Source: Pseudomonadota bacterium (GTDB lineage: Bacteria > Myxococcota_A > UBA796 > GCA-2862545). Taken from it: DNA of 38,913 bases. The DNA lies in the NCBI GenBank assembly GCA_002862545.1, contig PKDJ01000205.1:1-38913 (forward strand), given 5' to 3'. The position numbers were made by a program, and so were the translations under genes. Below, piece by piece: positions 1 to 8,703 of the stretch (positions are counted from its first letter, which is position 1; each line of letters begins with the position of its first letter). The notes beneath the pieces are model-generated. The model searched no databases, was not told the origin of the DNA, and saw nothing but the letters and a program-made list of their open reading frames with translations.

Positions 1-1155
1 CAACAGGGTCTGTTTCGCGGTGTAGCGCGACTGCTCAGCCCGGTACCATCGCTCGACCTCACGGTAGTCGTAGCCATAGAGGTCGACTCCAGACCCCACA
101 ACTTCAAGCAGCCGGGCGCCGTCGAAATACTCCCATGACTGGAACGGCCCGTTGTGGAACAGGGTGGGTCCGCTCAGCGCATCGCCTACATGGATCTCCT
201 TTTCCACCCCTCGCCATGCGAGGAACCTCCGCAGCCACACGATGGAGCCCTCAACGCCCGTGTAGTGAGAGAGTTGGTGGAACTCGACGGCATCGTAGAG
301 GTCGGTCTCTGCGACGATCGACAGGATGAACCAAATCACTTCGGAGTACACGTCGGCCACATAGCCGCCCGCTCCAATCAAGCTGCGCATCTCGGAGGGC
401 GTGACGGGTCCTCGGTCGAACACGTCCCAGAACCAGAGTCCGGCCAGCATGATCTTGGCATCCGGATCGGCTTCGCGTGCCGCGTCACCCGCGACCTCAA
501 GCAGCCGAAGATACTCTGATATGCGCCGGTCGAGGTAGGCCCGATCGGTGCAGCCATCGCAGGTCACCTGCCAGAAGGCACCGTGCTGCACCTCGGTCTC
601 GATCTCCCAGTAGCGGACCGGATAGATCAAGCCAGGGACATCATCGACGCCATCCCCGTCGTAGCGCTCGACAACGGCCCGGATGAACGCAGCGTAGTCG
701 TTCCAGCGCTCGTCATCGATCGGGGGAGAAGAGACGAGGTTGGAGGGGGTGTCGGGGCAACGCCATGCGTCGACGGGACCGCACTCGACGGCCCAGTCAC
801 TCGAGGCCTGCAGGACCAGCACGAGGTCCTCGAAGCCTGCGCTCTGGTACCGCAGGACGTGACGGTCGAGCACGTCGAAGGTGTAGGTGTGGATGCCGTC
901 GACCGGAGGCTCAGGCTCCAGGTCTTGCCATCGCGAGTGGGGGTAGCCGTTACCCTTCGCCCAGGTGATCGCATCGGTCGCGAAGAGCGCGGGATCGTTG
1001 GAGTCTTCCTGACCGACATACTCCATGCCGAACTTGAATCCATCGAGGTCGTGGCTCTCCAAGATCACCGGCGCCGCCTCTGCGCTCGTCGTGGTCAATC
1101 CCAATAGGTAGAGGGCCATCACAGCACCGGCCACCATGGCCAAGGGCGTGGTCAT
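1..1155 (-). CDS. Secreted glycoside-hydrolase-like TIM-barrel protein, partial at left edge
   Basis: A single uninterrupted frame reads from position 1155 down to position 1 and continues off the window (385 codons seen). The start is ATG at 1155; a second in-frame ATG at 1137 is almost as good. Either start gives a hydrophobic signal peptide ending near SAEAAP, so the product is exported. The body alternates beta/alpha as in clan GH-A glycosidases (families 5, 39 and relatives): a WAKGNGYPHSRW segment, then YTFDVLDRHVLRYQSAGFED, then a strand YWEIETE at about residues 182-188, where the acid/base WEIxNE motif normally sits, followed by a helix and the strand DAKIMLAGLWFWD. The Asn before the catalytic Glu is replaced by Thr, and I see no obvious nucleophile Glu strand in the visible part. 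It may be a divergent or inactive glycosidase. Fold assignment is moderate; substrate unknown. Confidence 0.72.
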   Translation of the reverse strand, partial: MTTPLAMVAGAVMALYLLGLTTTSAEAAPVILESHDLDGFKFGMEYVGQEDSNDPALFATDAITWAKGNGYPHSRWQDLEPEPPVDGIHTYTFDVLDRHVLRYQSAGFEDLVLVLQASSDWAVECGPVDAWRCPDTPSNLVSSPPIDDERWNDYAAFIRAVVERYDGDGVDDVPGLIYPVRYWEIETEVQHGAFWQVTCDGCTDRAYLDRRISEYLRLLEVAGDAAREADPDAKIMLAGLWFWDVFDRGPVTPSEMRSLIGAGGYVADVYSEVIWFILSIVAETDLYDAVEFHQLSHYTGVEGSIVWLRRFLAWRGVEKEIHVGDALSGPTLFHNGPFQSWEYFDGARLLEVVGSGVDLYGYDYREVERWYRAEQSRYTAKQTLL

Positions 1156-2205
1156 CACCCTGTGCACTGACCGTCGTACAATGGGAGGGTGCTCGGCGCG
1201 CGCGCTCGTCATCAGCTTGCTGACCTCCACGAGCGAGAAGCTAATCTGTCGTGCGGTCTCTTCCACGCAAGGCGGTGGTCAGGGCGCGTCGTCGTTCCCT
1301 AGGTCGCGAGCAGGTCGTGATGACCTGACCCGGCGTGTACGGGCAGGTCTCGCATGCGGAAGTGAACCTCATTCGAGCGCAGAATGGGAGGACGAATTCG
1401 CTCGTCTTCATCACCGCGCTGCGGCCGTGGAGCAAACAGGGCCAGCCTCGACAGAGGCCTTCGACGACCAGCCGACCGGCCTCGTTCGCCTGATGGCGTT
1501 CAGCGATGGACAGAAGCTGGGTATCACCAGCTCGTCAGTGGGCTGCGTGCGGTGGCTTCGTGCCCTGGAGGCAGAGGTCTGAGGGAGGGCTGGGGGGACG
1601 GACTTCAGGGACGGGGCGCTTGTATTTCCCGTACCCGCCCATGGGATATACGCGGCACGTCTCGGCGAGCTGTCCCCACCGAGTTGTCCGCGATGGGACG
1701 TGGAGGGCCAAGCCAAGCGGGCCGCAGCACAAGGGCCGAGGCGAAGTTCATGACAGGCAGGACCTCGAAGGCCCCGCGTTCGAGTGCGTGCAGTATGGGG
1801 TCCGGAGACTAAGGGCGCCCGCTTGCGTGAGCTGCCCCTAGAGGACCCATCCTCGCCACGCAGACCTAGGGAACAGGTCCCGTGTCATAGATTTTGGTCA
1901 ACGCCGTAAAGCACCTGTGCCAGAACGCCGGGCGACTCGAAAGGGGCGTATGCGTCATGTCTCTGGAGGCGCCCCGCAGGGGTGTCCACGGTGCGGTAAG
2001 CCCGCGCGAACTGTAGCGGCGCTTTCGCGCCGGGACAAGCCCTCACAGCCCTGCGGTATGCGGTCTCACAAGGGCAGTACCGTGCTGACATGCATGGAAC
2101 GCTCGCACACCCTCTGCGCAAGCCTCCATTTCCAGATCACTCACACGACACGCGCACGCGCCGGGACGGAGGTCGCCTCCGCGACCTGCCCTCCCGTCCG
2201 CCATG
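1156..2205. other. About 1.05 kb intergenic region without a convincing gene
   Basis: Open frames exist on both strands, but none has coding-like third-position bias, a recognisable domain or a good ribosome-binding site. It is less GC-biased and less ordered than the rest of the window. It could hold decayed coding sequence or an unrecognised RNA; I see no inverted repeat or tRNA-like fold worth naming. Confidence 0.5.
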
Positions 2206-3711
2206 CTACCGAAGAACCGCGTAGACCAGGTGGTTCTCGTTCGCCGGCCACGACGAGACATTCAGACTCCGGTCGTTCATCGTCACGTTGATGGTCGTCG
2301 GAACGTCTGCAGGCAGGTACAGATCAACACCATTGAAGGTGGTGAAGTCAGCAAAGAGAGGGTCTGCGTCCAGGGAGGACACTTGGTCGCCGTCATCGTA
2401 GCTGCCGAACGCCCAGATGTTCTTCGATGAGCTGAAGAGGTCTTCCGACGTCAAGTCGACACCACCGACGCTGATCGTGTCACGATCAGCCATGACAGAC
2501 TGGAACGAGACGAACGTAAACAGGTTTGTCTGCGGCTGATCCATCGGGGCGGCACCCCAGACCAACAGCGACGCGGAGGGGTAGTTCGCCATGGTCGACA
2601 GGTAGAACAGGTTCGTGGAGCGCACGAAGGGCGGGGTGTAGACATGAACGGTCGGCGCCCCATCCGTCGGGGTCGCGACGAACTCGTAGGTGGTCTCTGG
2701 GGCCGCCTCAAAGGGCCCCCACGCCCCATCAGCAGCAACCACAAACTCGGCGGCCGGCACGGCATCCACCCGAAAGCCCGTGGCTGGGTCTACCTCATAG
2801 ATGTCGATGCTCGCGCCCTCGAGCGGCGTGTTGTCCATGAACACGAGCGCCTTCCCGCTGACTTCGATGGGTTCGGCCTGTGGCAGGACCTCGGCGACGG
2901 GTTCCTCACCGTCGTTGAGGAACTTGTAGATCTCGGCGAAGGCATCCGCCCGATAGAGTGCCTGGTAGTGGTCCGCGCCATCCAACACCACATTGGTCGC
3001 ACCAGGGATCTCACCCATAAACATGGGATCAATCACCCCTTCCGCTGTTCCGTAGATGTTGAGCGTAGGCACCTCACCCTTTGGGCCCGCCGGCTGGAAG
3101 TTGGCAAAGCTGGCCACATGCGCGTAGCGGTTCACCTTGGCTGCGTGATCAGGGTCGGCCATGTAGGTGTACCCGGCCAAGCCCCCCAGAGAGTGACCGA
3201 TGAAGTCGACCTTGTCGGCCCCGGTTTCGGCGAGGACCTCGTCAACAGCCGCATCTAGCAGCTCGAACATTCCCGAGCCCTTGCGCCAGTCGAGGACATA
3301 GGGGTCGGAGTCGAAGTGGTACAGAGACGCGTAGTCGTGCGCAAACACGCGGTCGAGGCAGTACCCGTTGGAGGTCATGTAGTCGAGCAACGGAGCGAAC
3401 CGAGAGCCCGAGGCAGTGATACCATGCACGAGAAACACCGGTGGACGTGTGTCATCGCACGGAACGGCGCCAGTCGTGCCAGTCGTGCCAGTCGCCGTCG
3501 TCCCGGTCGTACCAGTCGCCGTCGTCCCGGTCGTCCCGGTCGTACCAGTCGCCGTCGTCCCGGTCGTACCAGTCGCCGTCGTCCCGGTCGTCCCGGTCGT
3601 CCCGGTCGCCGTCGTCGACGAGGTCGTGGCTCCGCTGTCCGCAGAAGACTTGTCATCACCACTGCAAGCGCATAGCGCAGCTACAATGGTAACCATTGAA
3701 ATCTTTCGCAT
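2206..3711 (-). CDS. Lipase/esterase-like alpha/beta-hydrolase lipoprotein with Thr/Gly repeat linker
   Basis: 501 residues. The N-terminus is a lipoprotein signal with an LCAC lipobox (lipidated Cys16), followed by GDDKSSADSG and a stretch of about 55 residues made almost only of Thr, Gly and Ala. This should be a flexible tether from the outer membrane. The catalytic domain starts near residue 88 with PVFLVHGITASG (oxyanion-hole strand), has the nucleophile elbow GHSLGG with Ser174, and ends near the His of DGADHYQAL. The C-terminal 230 residues look like a beta-sandwich (a carboxypeptidase-regulatory-like stretch and a further domain), similar in layout to secreted triacylglycerol-lipase or PHB-depolymerase type esterases. 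An RBS-like GGAG lies 8 nt before ATG. It is monocistronic. Substrate not determinable. Confidence 0.85.
   Translation of the reverse strand: MRKISMVTIVAALCACSGDDKSSADSGATTSSTTATGTTGTTGTTATGTTGTTATGTTGTTGTTATGTTGTTATGTTGTTGAVPCDDTRPPVFLVHGITASGSRFAPLLDYMTSNGYCLDRVFAHDYASLYHFDSDPYVLDWRKGSGMFELLDAAVDEVLAETGADKVDFIGHSLGGLAGYTYMADPDHAAKVNRYAHVASFANFQPAGPKGEVPTLNIYGTAEGVIDPMFMGEIPGATNVVLDGADHYQALYRADAFAEIYKFLNDGEEPVAEVLPQAEPIEVSGKALVFMDNTPLEGASIDIYEVDPATGFRVDAVPAAEFVVAADGAWGPFEAAPETTYEFVATPTDGAPTVHVYTPPFVRSTNLFYLSTMANYPSASLLVWGAAPMDQPQTNLFTFVSFQSVMADRDTISVGGVDLTSEDLFSSSKNIWAFGSYDDGDQVSSLDADPLFADFTTFNGVDLYLPADVPTTINVTMNDRSLNVSSWPANENHLVYAVLR
3470..3617 (-). repeat. Minisatellite encoding the Thr/Gly linker
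   Basis: Direct repeats of GTCGTACCAGTCGCCGTCG-type units (read on the plus strand) recur with 24-nt and 33-nt periods, for example accag at 3511, 3544 and 3568. They encode TTATGTTG-type octapeptides with extra TTG triplets in the lipase lipoprotein. All periods are multiples of three, so copy-number change would alter linker length but keep the frame. Confidence 0.85.
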
Positions 3712-4338
3712 GATCCAAACTCCATCTCTCTAGGACTGCCCGCCCGTTATAGATCGATGGCTCAGCACATGTACAACAGGACCGCCGAAACAGGGAAATC
3801 CCCCACCGCAGGCGCAAAACTCCACTCCGGGTAGTCACTTGCCTTCGCGCTTGTCGCTCTGCGACACCTCGCGAACGACAACGACGATTACTGGCTGCGC
3901 AGGCCCCTTGGCGATCGGGTGCACCTCCTGCGAGGTGCTCTCCCGGTGGGCGGCGATGGCCGTCAAGATGGCTGCCCCGCATGTAGCGTCAGGTGGCATG
4001 GAGTGTTCGGTCGGGGCTGCTGATCCTACGCCACCATCAGGATGGGTTGGACTCGACGTGCATGGCCGAGGTCAGGGCAGCGAGGCTCTCCCCTTCCTTC
4101 GTGAACCCTGTGGGCTGATGCCCCAGCTGCCATACCCACAGCCTCAGGCCGCTCTCCCCACCATTGCGTGGCTTGGACGGGTCGGCAGCTCGACCTCCTT
4201 CCGAGCGGCGATGCTCGCACGAGCGCCCTAGGCACTCAGCGGGCTCCATCCTCCAGCGACCATGGCGGCTGCGGGAGGGTGGTATGAAGACGCTGAACTC
4301 GCGAGTCCGGCACCGGGACAAGACGACAAGGAGCCCTC
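3712..4338. other. Intergenic region, 627 bp, between divergent genes
   Basis: Holds the upstream regions of the divergently transcribed lipase lipoprotein and beta-trefoil protein. A 130-codon plus-strand frame here has no coding character. Nothing else recognised. Confidence 0.5.
3746..3751 (-). promoter_or_regulatory. Candidate -10 box for the lipase lipoprotein gene
   Basis: TATAAC on the minus strand matches the sigma-70 -10 consensus at five of six positions and lies 34 nt before the ATG at 3711. No good -35 hexamer sits at 16-18 nt (a weak TTGTAC is 19 nt upstream), so this is tentative. Confidence 0.3.
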
Positions 4339-5220
4339 ATGAAGCCCGTACCTGGCGGACTGCTGGCCGTTGCTCTGGGGTGGTCGACGCTGGCCCATGC
4401 GGACGACCCATCGATCTCGTTCCGATGGCTGGACCGCCAAGGCACCCCCATCGTGAGCCCACACGAGGGAGGTGTGCCCAGAGCCCAAGCCGAGCCCGAG
4501 ACGGCATCCTGCAGGGTCCATCAGCTTCAGCTCGGCGAGGAGGGAGTGCGCATCCGCGACTGCCGAGACCGCTACCTTGCAGCCGAAGCTGAGGACGGAG
4601 TCCGCTTCCAAGGCGAGGCAACCGGGACCGCTGGACTGTTCTCCATGATCCGCCATCGCGACGGAGCCGTCTCCTTCCAGGCCCATGACGGCACGCTGCT
4701 CTACCGCCACGAGTCCGGCGTCATTCGTCGGACGTCTCTCAACAAGCCCGATCCAGGGTCCACCTTCACGGTCGCTGATGATGCACTCGCCGCGAACAAG
4801 CCTGGCCCCGTGCCGCTCGACTGCTCACCGGAGCGGATCGAGACCATTCGCAGCCAATATGCCCAGCTCACCAGCGCGAAGGACCTGAAGACCCTGGACG
4901 AGACGCGCTTTAGCTTCGGCGACAACGCCAGGTTCACGTCCAAGCAGGGCAACGCCGCTCACCAGCGCGTGGAGCACATCGTCGATACGGCCGAGTTCGC
5001 CGGCTACGAGCGCTTTGCGTACTTTTGGGATGCGGGTGAGGTGCCCTTCTTCGTCTACGAGATCTACATCGAGTATGAGGACAATGTGCGCGTCGAGAGT
5101 CGGACCTACTACGAGGGCACCACGCCGTGTCGCTGCGTCCGGAAGGTCGGGAAGCACTCGCTCGAGCACGATCCGGCAGCCTTCGCGGAGCTCCCCGACC
5201 AGCAGATCCGCTGTCCGTGA
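4339..5220 (+). CDS. Exported protein with a fascin-like beta-trefoil domain, function unknown
   Basis: 293 residues. AGGAG lies about 6 nt before ATG. The signal peptide ends at AHA-D (about residue 21), giving a periplasmic or secreted product. Residues about 65-150 show the three-fold rhythm of fascin-like or actin-crosslinking beta-trefoils: segments such as RDCRDRYLAAE, GLFSMIRHRDGAVSFQAHDG and LLYRHESG, in which a strand ending in a Tyr-Leu or Leu-Leu pair is followed by an acidic/Gly turn. The C-terminal half (about 155-293) has cysteines at the end (TTPCRCVRKVG and QQIRCP) and is unrecognised. Such trefoils usually bind sugars or proteins. It stands alone; the lipase gene upstream is divergent. 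Confidence 0.75.
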   Translation: MKPVPGGLLAVALGWSTLAHADDPSISFRWLDRQGTPIVSPHEGGVPRAQAEPETASCRVHQLQLGEEGVRIRDCRDRYLAAEAEDGVRFQGEATGTAGLFSMIRHRDGAVSFQAHDGTLLYRHESGVIRRTSLNKPDPGSTFTVADDALAANKPGPVPLDCSPERIETIRSQYAQLTSAKDLKTLDETRFSFGDNARFTSKQGNAAHQRVEHIVDTAEFAGYERFAYFWDAGEVPFFVYEIYIEYEDNVRVESRTYYEGTTPCRCVRKVGKHSLEHDPAAFAELPDQQIRCP

Positions 5221-5538
5221 GTGAGGCCGGGTGAGTGCCCCCGGGTGCGCCCCACGACCAACGAGCGCGCTCTCCCGAGGACGAGCCCTCGCGTGCCACC
5301 GGGCACAGGCCTCCGCACCCGCTGGCACACTCCAGCAGCGCAGAACGCGCCGCTCCCCGCGCCCCCCGGCCTCGCCGGCCATGAGGGGAACCCCCGCGGG
5401 CACCGCGATACAGCGGGGCACCCGCGCAAGGCCGCCCGCCTCACGCGCGACCCGAGATGAGCGGAGGCCGCGCGACGCCGCCAGCCCGTCTCGTCTGCGC
5501 CCCGAGCACCGACCCCGGCCCCCGAGGACCCTGCGCCC
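5221..5538. other. Intergenic region, 318 bp, very GC-rich
   Basis: No supported gene. It contains a small hairpin (CCGGC at 5366-5370, GCCGG at 5374-5378) and GC-rich imperfect repeats around 5390-5445. The first could help terminate the upstream transcript, but there is no T-tract. Confidence 0.4.
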
Positions 5539-6366
5539 ATGAGCCCGACGCCGCCCACCACCCGCATCGACCGCGTCGGCGTGATCGGGCGCGGGTACGT
5601 CGGCAGCGCCGTGGTCAGCGTCCTCGAAGATGTGGCCGACGTGCGCTTCCACGATCCCGCCGTCGACGGCTCCGCCCCGCTCGAGGTGCTAGCTCGCTGG
5701 GCCGACGCCCTCTTCGTCTGCGTGCCCACCCCGCGAGGGCCGGACGGCCGTGCCGACACCCGCACCGTGATGGCGGTGATGGCCGAGCTGGCCCGACTGG
5801 AGACGACTGCGGCCATCCTCCTCAAGAGCACGGTCCCGCCAGGGACGTGCGCGGCCATCACCGCTCGCCACCCCACCCTCCACCTGGCCTTCAACCCCGA
5901 GTTCCTGCGGGAGCGTCACCACCTCGCAGACGCACGCGCCCCCCACCGAATCGTGCTCGGCTGGTCGCCTCGGCCCCCCGAGGCTCCGCCCCTGCGGGAC
6001 CTGTTCGCCCGTCGCTTCCCGGACGTCCCCCTCGTCGAGCTGTCCTCCGGTGAGGCCGAGCTGATGAAGGTCGCCTCCAATGCTTTCTTCGGCGTGAAGG
6101 TCTCGTTCGCCAACGAGCTGCGGGAGCTGGCCACCCAGCTCGGCCTGGACTGGGAGCCGGTGCGGCAGGCGCTCGTGCTCGACCCGCGCATCGGAGACGC
6201 GCACCTGCGCGTCCCGGGCCCCGATGGCGCGGTGGGCTTCGGCGGCGCCTGCCTGCCCAAGGACATGGCCGGACTGGTCCAGTTCGCCGAGGACTCCGGC
6301 GTCGACCTCGAGGTCGTCGCAGCCGCGCTGCGGGCCAACACCCGGCGACGGCCCGATTCGGACTGA
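5539..6366 (+). CDS. Short UDP-glucose/GDP-mannose dehydrogenase family protein
   Basis: 275 residues. The N-terminal NAD-binding motif is GVIGRGYVGSA (about 14-24). Further family signatures are VPTPRGPDG, LKSTVPPGT, FNPEFLRE (about 119-126), the helix MKVASNAFFGVKVSFANE and the catalytic GGACLPKD with Cys238. These place it in the family that oxidises nucleotide-sugar C6 to the uronic acid. The chain stops soon after the central dimer helix and lacks the roughly 130-residue C-terminal UDP-binding domain of full-length (about 430 aa) enzymes. No frameshift remnant of that domain is seen downstream, so this looks like a naturally short form, as in some phage and bacterial relatives. No polysaccharide genes flank it. 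Substrate uncertain. Confidence 0.85.
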   Translation: MSPTPPTTRIDRVGVIGRGYVGSAVVSVLEDVADVRFHDPAVDGSAPLEVLARWADALFVCVPTPRGPDGRADTRTVMAVMAELARLETTAAILLKSTVPPGTCAAITARHPTLHLAFNPEFLRERHHLADARAPHRIVLGWSPRPPEAPPLRDLFARRFPDVPLVELSSGEAELMKVASNAFFGVKVSFANELRELATQLGLDWEPVRQALVLDPRIGDAHLRVPGPDGAVGFGGACLPKDMAGLVQFAEDSGVDLEVVAAALRANTRRRPDSD

Positions 6367-6515
6367 GCACCGCGGGTCGCCAGCAGATAGAGCCCCGCCA
6401 GGCCAGCCTCCCGCGCCGTCCCCTCCCCCGCACCCGACCCGCGAGCGCCCGTGGTCCCTCACCGTCCCGCACGAGCCACCCTCGACACCACACCGCCGCG
6501 CTTGCGAGGCGTGGC

Positions 6516-8630
6516 GTGACCGAGTCGGCCCCCGCCGACCTGCCCAGCTGCATCCACGCAGCCCTCGACGCACTCGGTCTGCCCGAGGACGCCGACGACG
6601 TGGCCCTCGCCGAGGGGCGCCGCGCGGTCTTCGCCGGGCTCTGCAGCGCCCTCGCCGAGGCACATGAACGGCCCGTCACCGACGGGGGTGAGGCCTGGTT
6701 CGTCGGGCCAGCGCCGGATCCGGGTCTGCGAGACCGGGCACGCGCACGGCTCCACGACCGCATCGACCCGTCGACCCTGCGCACCGTCGGCGCCGATGCA
6801 CTGGTGAGCCTCTACGAGCACGCCCTGCTGTGGAGCCCGGCTCCCGCGGGCAGCAAGCGCCAGGGCAAGGGCGCCTTCTACACCCCAGCCGCCGTGGTCG
6901 AGGGGCTGCTCGACGACGCACTCGTGCCCGTGCTGGAGGACGCCCCCCGGCTCTCGGAGGTCCGCGTCTGCGACCCCGCCTGCGGTGCCGGCGCCTTCCT
7001 CGTCGCCGCCCACCGGCGGCTCACCGCGGCCCTCGTGGAGTGCGACGGCCTCGAGCCCGACCAGGCCGCTGGTCTCACCGCGAAGCAGGCCCTCTTTGGC
7101 GTCGACATCGACCGCCCCGCTGTCGAGGTCGCCCGCTTCGGACTGTGGCTCCAGACCGCGCTGCCCTGGTCCGCGCTCGGCGACATCCGAGGCCTCCGCG
7201 TCGGCAACGCGCTCCTCGGTGCCCTTCCCCAGGACCCACCTGCCCCCGCACCGACCAGCACGGCCGACCAGCTCGGCCTGTTTGCCGGCGCCACCCCGAC
7301 CTCTCCCGAGGAGGTCTGGTGCCGCGCCCGGGCCCCCAAGCTCGCCGGGTCTTTCTTCCACTGGCACCTGGCCCTGCCCGAGGTCTTCTCGCCCGCGCGC
7401 GCCCCGCGACAGCCCGACACCCGGCTCGCCGGCGGCTTCGACGTGGTGGTGGGCAACCCGCCCTTCCTCAACCAGCTGCGCACGTCTTCCGCCCACGCCA
7501 AGCAGGTGCGAGCACTCCTCGAGGACCGCTTTGGTGGCCACGTCCGCGGCTACGCCGATGCAGCCGCCGCCTTCCTGCTCCTCGGGCTGGACCTGCTGCG
7601 CCCCGGCGGTCGCTGCTGCCTCGTCCTGCCGCTGTCCTTCCTGTCGGCCCGCGACACAGCCGGTGCACGCGCCCAGGCCTGCGCGCGGTCGAGCCTGGAC
7701 GCCCTGTGGCTGTCGACCACCCACGTCTTCGAGTCCGCCTCGGTGTTCGTGATGGCGTCCACCCTGGTGCGTGGTGTCCCCTCCAGCCGCCCGGTCCGGC
7801 GGCGCCGCGACCTGTCCTTCACCGAGGTGCCCGTCCGCCACGTCGACATGGCACGCCTCGCCCAGCGTCCCTCCTGGTCGCACCTCGTCGCCGACCTCCT
7901 CGGCATCCCCCCGGTGACCCTGCCCGACGGGTGCGCGGACGTGGCCTCCCTGGCCACCGTCACCGCCGACTTCCGCGACCAGTTCTACGGGCTCCGCGGC
8001 TTTGTGCTGGAGGACGACAGCCTCCCCGACGGCGCCGACCCCGACCAGTACCCGCCCCTGGTGACGACGGGCCTCGTCGACCCTGCCGAGTGCCGCTGGG
8101 GCCGCCGGGCCACCCGCTTCGACAAGCAGCGCTGGGAGGCCCCCCGGGTCGACCTCGCGCGCCTCGAGGCCGAGGGCACCATCGGGGCCTGGGCACAGTC
8201 CCGCCTGGTGCCCAAGGTCCTCGTCGCGACCCAGACCAGCACCCTCGAGGCCGTGGTCGATGCCGAGGGTGTCTGGCTCCCCTCGATTCCTTTGATCTCT
8301 GTCGTGCCACACGACGACGACGATCTCTGGCGACTCGCTGCCGCCCTCGTGTCGCCCCCCCTGAGCGCCTACGCCGCCGCCACCTGGCTCGGTGCGGCCC
8401 TGTCGATCAAGGCGATCAAGCTCTCCGCCGCTCAGGTCCGACTCCTGCCCCTCCCTCCGGACCAGGAGGCCTGGGATCGGGCCGCGATGAGCTTCCGGGA
8501 GGCCCAAGCGAGCGACGACCGCGCCGAGCCCCTCCGCCGCTGCGGGCGTCAGATGTGCGAGGCCTACGGACTCGACGACGGCACCACGTCCCAGCTGATG
8601 GACTGGTGGGTCACCTCCTCGAAGCTCTGA
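6516..8630 (+). CDS. N6-adenine DNA methyltransferase with specificity-like C-terminus (solitary)
   Basis: 704 residues from a GTG start. A helical N-terminus (1-115) leads into GAFYTP (about 119-124), the SAM-binding motif DPACGAGAFL beginning at residue 153, GVDIDRPAVEVAR (motif II), and the catalytic NPPF at residues 314-317, where NPPF is the gamma-class N6-adenine methylase signature. Residues about 320-420 complete the Rossmann core (LRPGGRCCLVLPLSFL). Residues about 480-704 resemble a target-recognition domain of type IIG/Eco57I-like enzymes, including the stretch SIKAIKLSAAQVRLLPLP. I see no PD-(D/E)xK nuclease motif at the N-terminus and no restriction, helicase or BREX genes next door. 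It is therefore best called an orphan or regulatory methylase, or the modification half of a split system. Confidence 0.88.
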   Translation: MTESAPADLPSCIHAALDALGLPEDADDVALAEGRRAVFAGLCSALAEAHERPVTDGGEAWFVGPAPDPGLRDRARARLHDRIDPSTLRTVGADALVSLYEHALLWSPAPAGSKRQGKGAFYTPAAVVEGLLDDALVPVLEDAPRLSEVRVCDPACGAGAFLVAAHRRLTAALVECDGLEPDQAAGLTAKQALFGVDIDRPAVEVARFGLWLQTALPWSALGDIRGLRVGNALLGALPQDPPAPAPTSTADQLGLFAGATPTSPEEVWCRARAPKLAGSFFHWHLALPEVFSPARAPRQPDTRLAGGFDVVVGNPPFLNQLRTSSAHAKQVRALLEDRFGGHVRGYADAAAAFLLLGLDLLRPGGRCCLVLPLSFLSARDTAGARAQACARSSLDALWLSTTHVFESASVFVMASTLVRGVPSSRPVRRRRDLSFTEVPVRHVDMARLAQRPSWSHLVADLLGIPPVTLPDGCADVASLATVTADFRDQFYGLRGFVLEDDSLPDGADPDQYPPLVTTGLVDPAECRWGRRATRFDKQRWEAPRVDLARLEAEGTIGAWAQSRLVPKVLVATQTSTLEAVVDAEGVWLPSIPLISVVPHDDDDLWRLAAALVSPPLSAYAAATWLGAALSIKAIKLSAAQVRLLPLPPDQEAWDRAAMSFREAQASDDRAEPLRRCGRQMCEAYGLDDGTTSQLMDWWVTSSKL

Positions 8631-8703
8631 CCGCAGCGGCTCTGCAGATGGGCCACAATGGGCCACCCCGGCCGCCCCCCAGCGGTCCCCGTATGGGAGA
8701 ACG

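Noticed and set aside
1885-2121. 78-codon minus-strand frame in the first intergenic region
   Set aside because: Considered as a transposase remnant, but no family motif, inverted repeats or target duplication could be seen.
3839-4231. 130-codon plus-strand frame
   Set aside because: No RBS, no coding-like third positions and no domain; treated as intergenic.
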